Source of the DNA: Candidatus Omnitrophota bacterium
Lineage (GTDB): Bacteria > Hinthialibacterota > Hinthialibacteria > Hinthialibacterales > JAKPRU01
Direction: 5' to 3'
Assembly: GCA_029557025.1 (NCBI GenBank)
Contig: JAKPRU010000265.1
Location: forward strand, 1-6,682
Length of the DNA: 6,682 bases
Below are positions 5,216 to 6,682 of the stretch, in pieces (the first letter of the stretch is position 1; every line of letters begins with the position of its first letter). The notes below the pieces were generated by a model that was not told the origin of the DNA, made no database searches, and saw only the letters and a program-made list of their open reading frames with translations. Position numbers and translations under genes: made by a program.

Positions 5216-6334
5216 ATGAGACCACAGGCGCCGGTTCTTGCGATTCTTCTGATTCTCCTCACAGCGATTTTGGCGTCGGCAGCGTCCGTCACCAGAATCA
5301 AAGACATTACACGTGTGGACGGTGTCCAAAATAACCAGCTGGTCGGATACGGGCTGGTCGTGGGCCTGGATGGAACAGGGGACGGCAGCGGGGCCGCCAC
5401 CGCCCAGATGATCGCCAATATGCTCAATCAAATGGATATGCGGGTCACTGCTGCAGGAATCGACCCGAAAAATGTTGCATTTGTCATGGTCAGCGCCGAG
5501 CTTCCTCCCTATGCCCGGGAAGGAACACCGATTGACGTTGTGGTCTCCAGCTTGAATGGCGCAGAGAACCTGGAAGGCGGTACGCTGCTGTTCGCCGCTC
5601 TTCGTGGTACAGACAATCAAATTCACGCCATCGCACGCGGTACGGTCCTGACCGGGGGATTTAAAGTTGGAACCACCCAGGGCGATCTGGTCAAAACAAA
5701 TCATCCCACTGCCGGGCGGGTTCCCAACGGCGGCACGGTCGTCGGCGAGGAAGTGGTTACCGACATTTTACAGGAAGGGTTCCTGCGCCTCATTCTCCAA
5801 CATCCCGATGCCAAGACGGCGATGAATATCAAGGATGCCATCAATGGCGCACTCGGCACTCCGGCCGCGCTGGCCGTCAATGAAGGGGTTGTTGAGGTAG
5901 ATGTCACAAAACTGATGGATTTTGAATTCGACAATGAGGTCGATCTGCTGGCGGTGCTGGGGGATCTTGAAGTGGCTACGGACATCCCGGCCCGCGTGGT
6001 CATCAACTCCCGCACCGGCACAGTGGTGGCCGGGCAGAACATCCGACTGGATGAAGTCGCCATTGCCCACGGGTCGCTAACAATCACCGTCACAAGCAAA
6101 ACCGAGGTTTCGCAGCCCAGTCCGCTCTCCGCCAGCGCCGAAACCGTCGTCATCCCCCAACAGGAGCTGACAGTCGAGCCGGGTAGGGGCGGACTCCATC
6201 TGGTCGAGGGAGCCACGGTGGAACAGCTGGTGGAAGGATTGAATCTTCTCCACGTGACCACACGGGACCTGATTTCCATCTTTCAGAGTTTAAAAGAAGC
6301 AGGCGCGTTGCACGCCGAGCTGATTATTCTGTGA
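5216..6334 (+). CDS. flgI: Flagellar P-ring protein FlgI
   Basis: FlgI polymerises in the periplasm into the P-ring at the peptidoglycan layer. The 372-residue length fits the family (about 365). Residues 1-22 are a Sec signal peptide with a long L/I-rich core ending in ASA. The mature start RIKDITRVDGVQNNQLVGYG then GLVVGLDGTGDG (27-57) is diagnostic. Further family blocks are KNVAFVMVSAELPPYAREGT (about 85-104), LEGGTLLFAALRG (120-132) and NHPTAGRVPNGGTVVGEE (161-178). The C-terminus (VEQLVEGLNLLHVTTRDLIS, then IFQSLKEAGALHAELIIL) is also typical. No cysteine occurs in the protein, unlike the enterobacterial FlgI, which has a disulfide. The ribosome site GAGGAG (5203-5208) overlaps the flgH stop and is 7 nt from the ATG, implying tight coupling with flgH. 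Confidence 0.96.
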   Translation: MRPQAPVLAILLILLTAILASAASVTRIKDITRVDGVQNNQLVGYGLVVGLDGTGDGSGAATAQMIANMLNQMDMRVTAAGIDPKNVAFVMVSAELPPYAREGTPIDVVVSSLNGAENLEGGTLLFAALRGTDNQIHAIARGTVLTGGFKVGTTQGDLVKTNHPTAGRVPNGGTVVGEEVVTDILQEGFLRLILQHPDAKTAMNIKDAINGALGTPAALAVNEGVVEVDVTKLMDFEFDNEVDLLAVLGDLEVATDIPARVVINSRTGTVVAGQNIRLDEVAIAHGSLTITVTSKTEVSQPSPLSASAETVVIPQQELTVEPGRGGLHLVEGATVEQLVEGLNLLHVTTRDLISIFQSLKEAGALHAELIIL

Positions 6335-6442
6335 TAATTACGCCCTTGGGGGTTATTGGTGGCATGAGCTCATCGCGTCGGCGGGATGTGTAGACAAGGA
6401 GGTCACCATCCCTCCGCCAAACCGGATTCGAGGAAATAGAAC
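6335..6442 (+). other. flgI-flgJ gap with a strong but unused Shine-Dalgarno sequence
   Basis: The gap is longer than others in the operon. AAGGAGGT at 6396-6403 is a near-perfect ribosome-binding sequence, but no ATG, GTG or TTG stands at the right distance. GGAGG (6398-6402) can pair with CCTCC (6411-6415) round an 8-nt loop, and GGCGG (6380-6384) can pair alternatively with CCGCC (6414-6418). A ten-codon reading frame, counting its stop (ATG 6364 to TAG 6393), begins within the 10-bp palindrome ATGAGCTCAT. The real flgJ site is GAGGA at 6430-6434. Whether any of this is functional is unknown. Confidence 0.4.
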
Positions 6443-6682
6443 ATGTCGGATGATCTTCTTCTCGGAAGCAGTTACCCGCAAGCCTCCGCCATGGTGGACA
6501 GCGGGCGAACGGACAGCGAGATCAAACGCCTCCAGAGTCTCACCGAGAAATCTTCCGGCAAGATGAACGAGAAACAGATGCGCGAAATCGCCAGTGATTT
6601 CGAGGGTATCCTCGTTCGCCAACTCATTAAGGAAATGCGCAATACCGTCCCCCAGGAATCCATCCTGGGGGACGGTATTGCG
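6443..6682 (+). CDS. flgJ: FlgJ-type rod-binding protein, N-terminal 80 residues only
   Basis: The frame starts at ATG 6443, and an in-frame TAG at 6437 fixes it as the first start. GAGG at 6430-6433 is 9 nt upstream. The 80 visible codons are open to the window end. Residues about 42-80 (MNEKQMREIASDFEGILVRQ, then LIKEMRNTVP...LGDG) match the FlgJ rod-binding domain, where F-E-x-x-L/F..Q-L/M-L-K-x-M-R-x-T-x-P is conserved. The first 40 residues are polar and unremarkable. FlgJ's N-terminal domain acts as a scaffold or cap for rod assembly in the periplasm and is exported by the flagellar system, so no signal peptide is expected. Whether this one carries the C-terminal muramidase domain found in some proteobacteria cannot be seen. 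Its last 45 nt form a perfect inverted repeat, so residues 74-80 should be treated with care. Confidence 0.82.
   Translation, partial: MSDDLLLGSSYPQASAMVDSGRTDSEIKRLQSLTEKSSGKMNEKQMREIASDFEGILVRQLIKEMRNTVPQESILGDGIA
6638..6682 (+). repeat. Perfect 20-bp inverted repeat in flgJ, ending at the window edge
   Basis: The arm CGCAATACCGTCCCCCAGGA (6638-6657) is the exact reverse complement of 6663-6682, separated by the 5-nt loop ATCCA. It may extend past the edge. It lies wholly in the flgJ frame. Read as RNA this is a very stable hairpin. Either it is a real element in the gene, or a fold-back artefact at a sequence end. Confidence 0.85.

Noticed and set aside
5129..6279. Long minus-strand frames opposite flgH and flgI
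   Set aside because: They are antisense to strongly conserved FlgH and FlgI frames, with low-complexity S/T/R-rich translations typical of shadows.

Overview
The window is a piece of a flagellar basal-body operon on the + strand, with a divergent pair of minus-strand genes to its left. FlgH (L-ring), FlgI (P-ring) and FlgA (P-ring chaperone) indicate a diderm (Gram-negative), flagellated bacterium. Base composition looks moderately GC-rich. A sigma-54 type promoter, family-like palindromic repeats, and a small beta-domain protein of a type I associate with poorly cultivated phyla suggest a lineage outside the well-studied Proteobacteria. I cannot name the phylum from sequence alone.

Left part (1-1429, minus strand). 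The first gene in transcription order (1429 to 1010) encodes a 139-residue protein that consists essentially of one 'GWYDLE...LLGSSDRR.LG' beta-domain. It is followed by a secreted matrixin/metzincin zinc protease (932 to beyond position 1). That protease has a signal peptide, the zinc motif HEIGHFLGLSH, a Met-turn, and the start of a C-terminal carboxypeptidase-regulatory-like domain cut by the window edge.

Middle (1430-1635). This divergent intergenic region carries a very good sigma-54 (-24/-12) promoter pointing into the flagellar genes and a weaker sigma-70-like promoter pointing the other way.

Right part (1636-6682, + strand). The order is flgF, flgG, flgA, flgH, flgI, flgJ (start only), all co-directional with short gaps, so probably one transcript. 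FlgF and FlgG build the proximal and distal rod. FlgI and FlgH form the P- and L-rings through which the rod turns, FlgA assists P-ring assembly, and the FlgJ N-terminal domain caps and guides rod assembly.

The unusual parts are non-coding or half-coding. Palindromic repeat-like units lie between flgA and flgH. One of them extends into the flgH reading frame and seems to supply an odd charged N-terminal extension ahead of the signal peptide, and that FlgH lacks an obvious lipobox. A perfect 20-bp inverted repeat with a 5-nt loop lies in flgJ and ends exactly at the window edge. It is either a real coding hairpin or a fold-back artefact. I found no convincing new multi-gene system; the operon itself is conventional.
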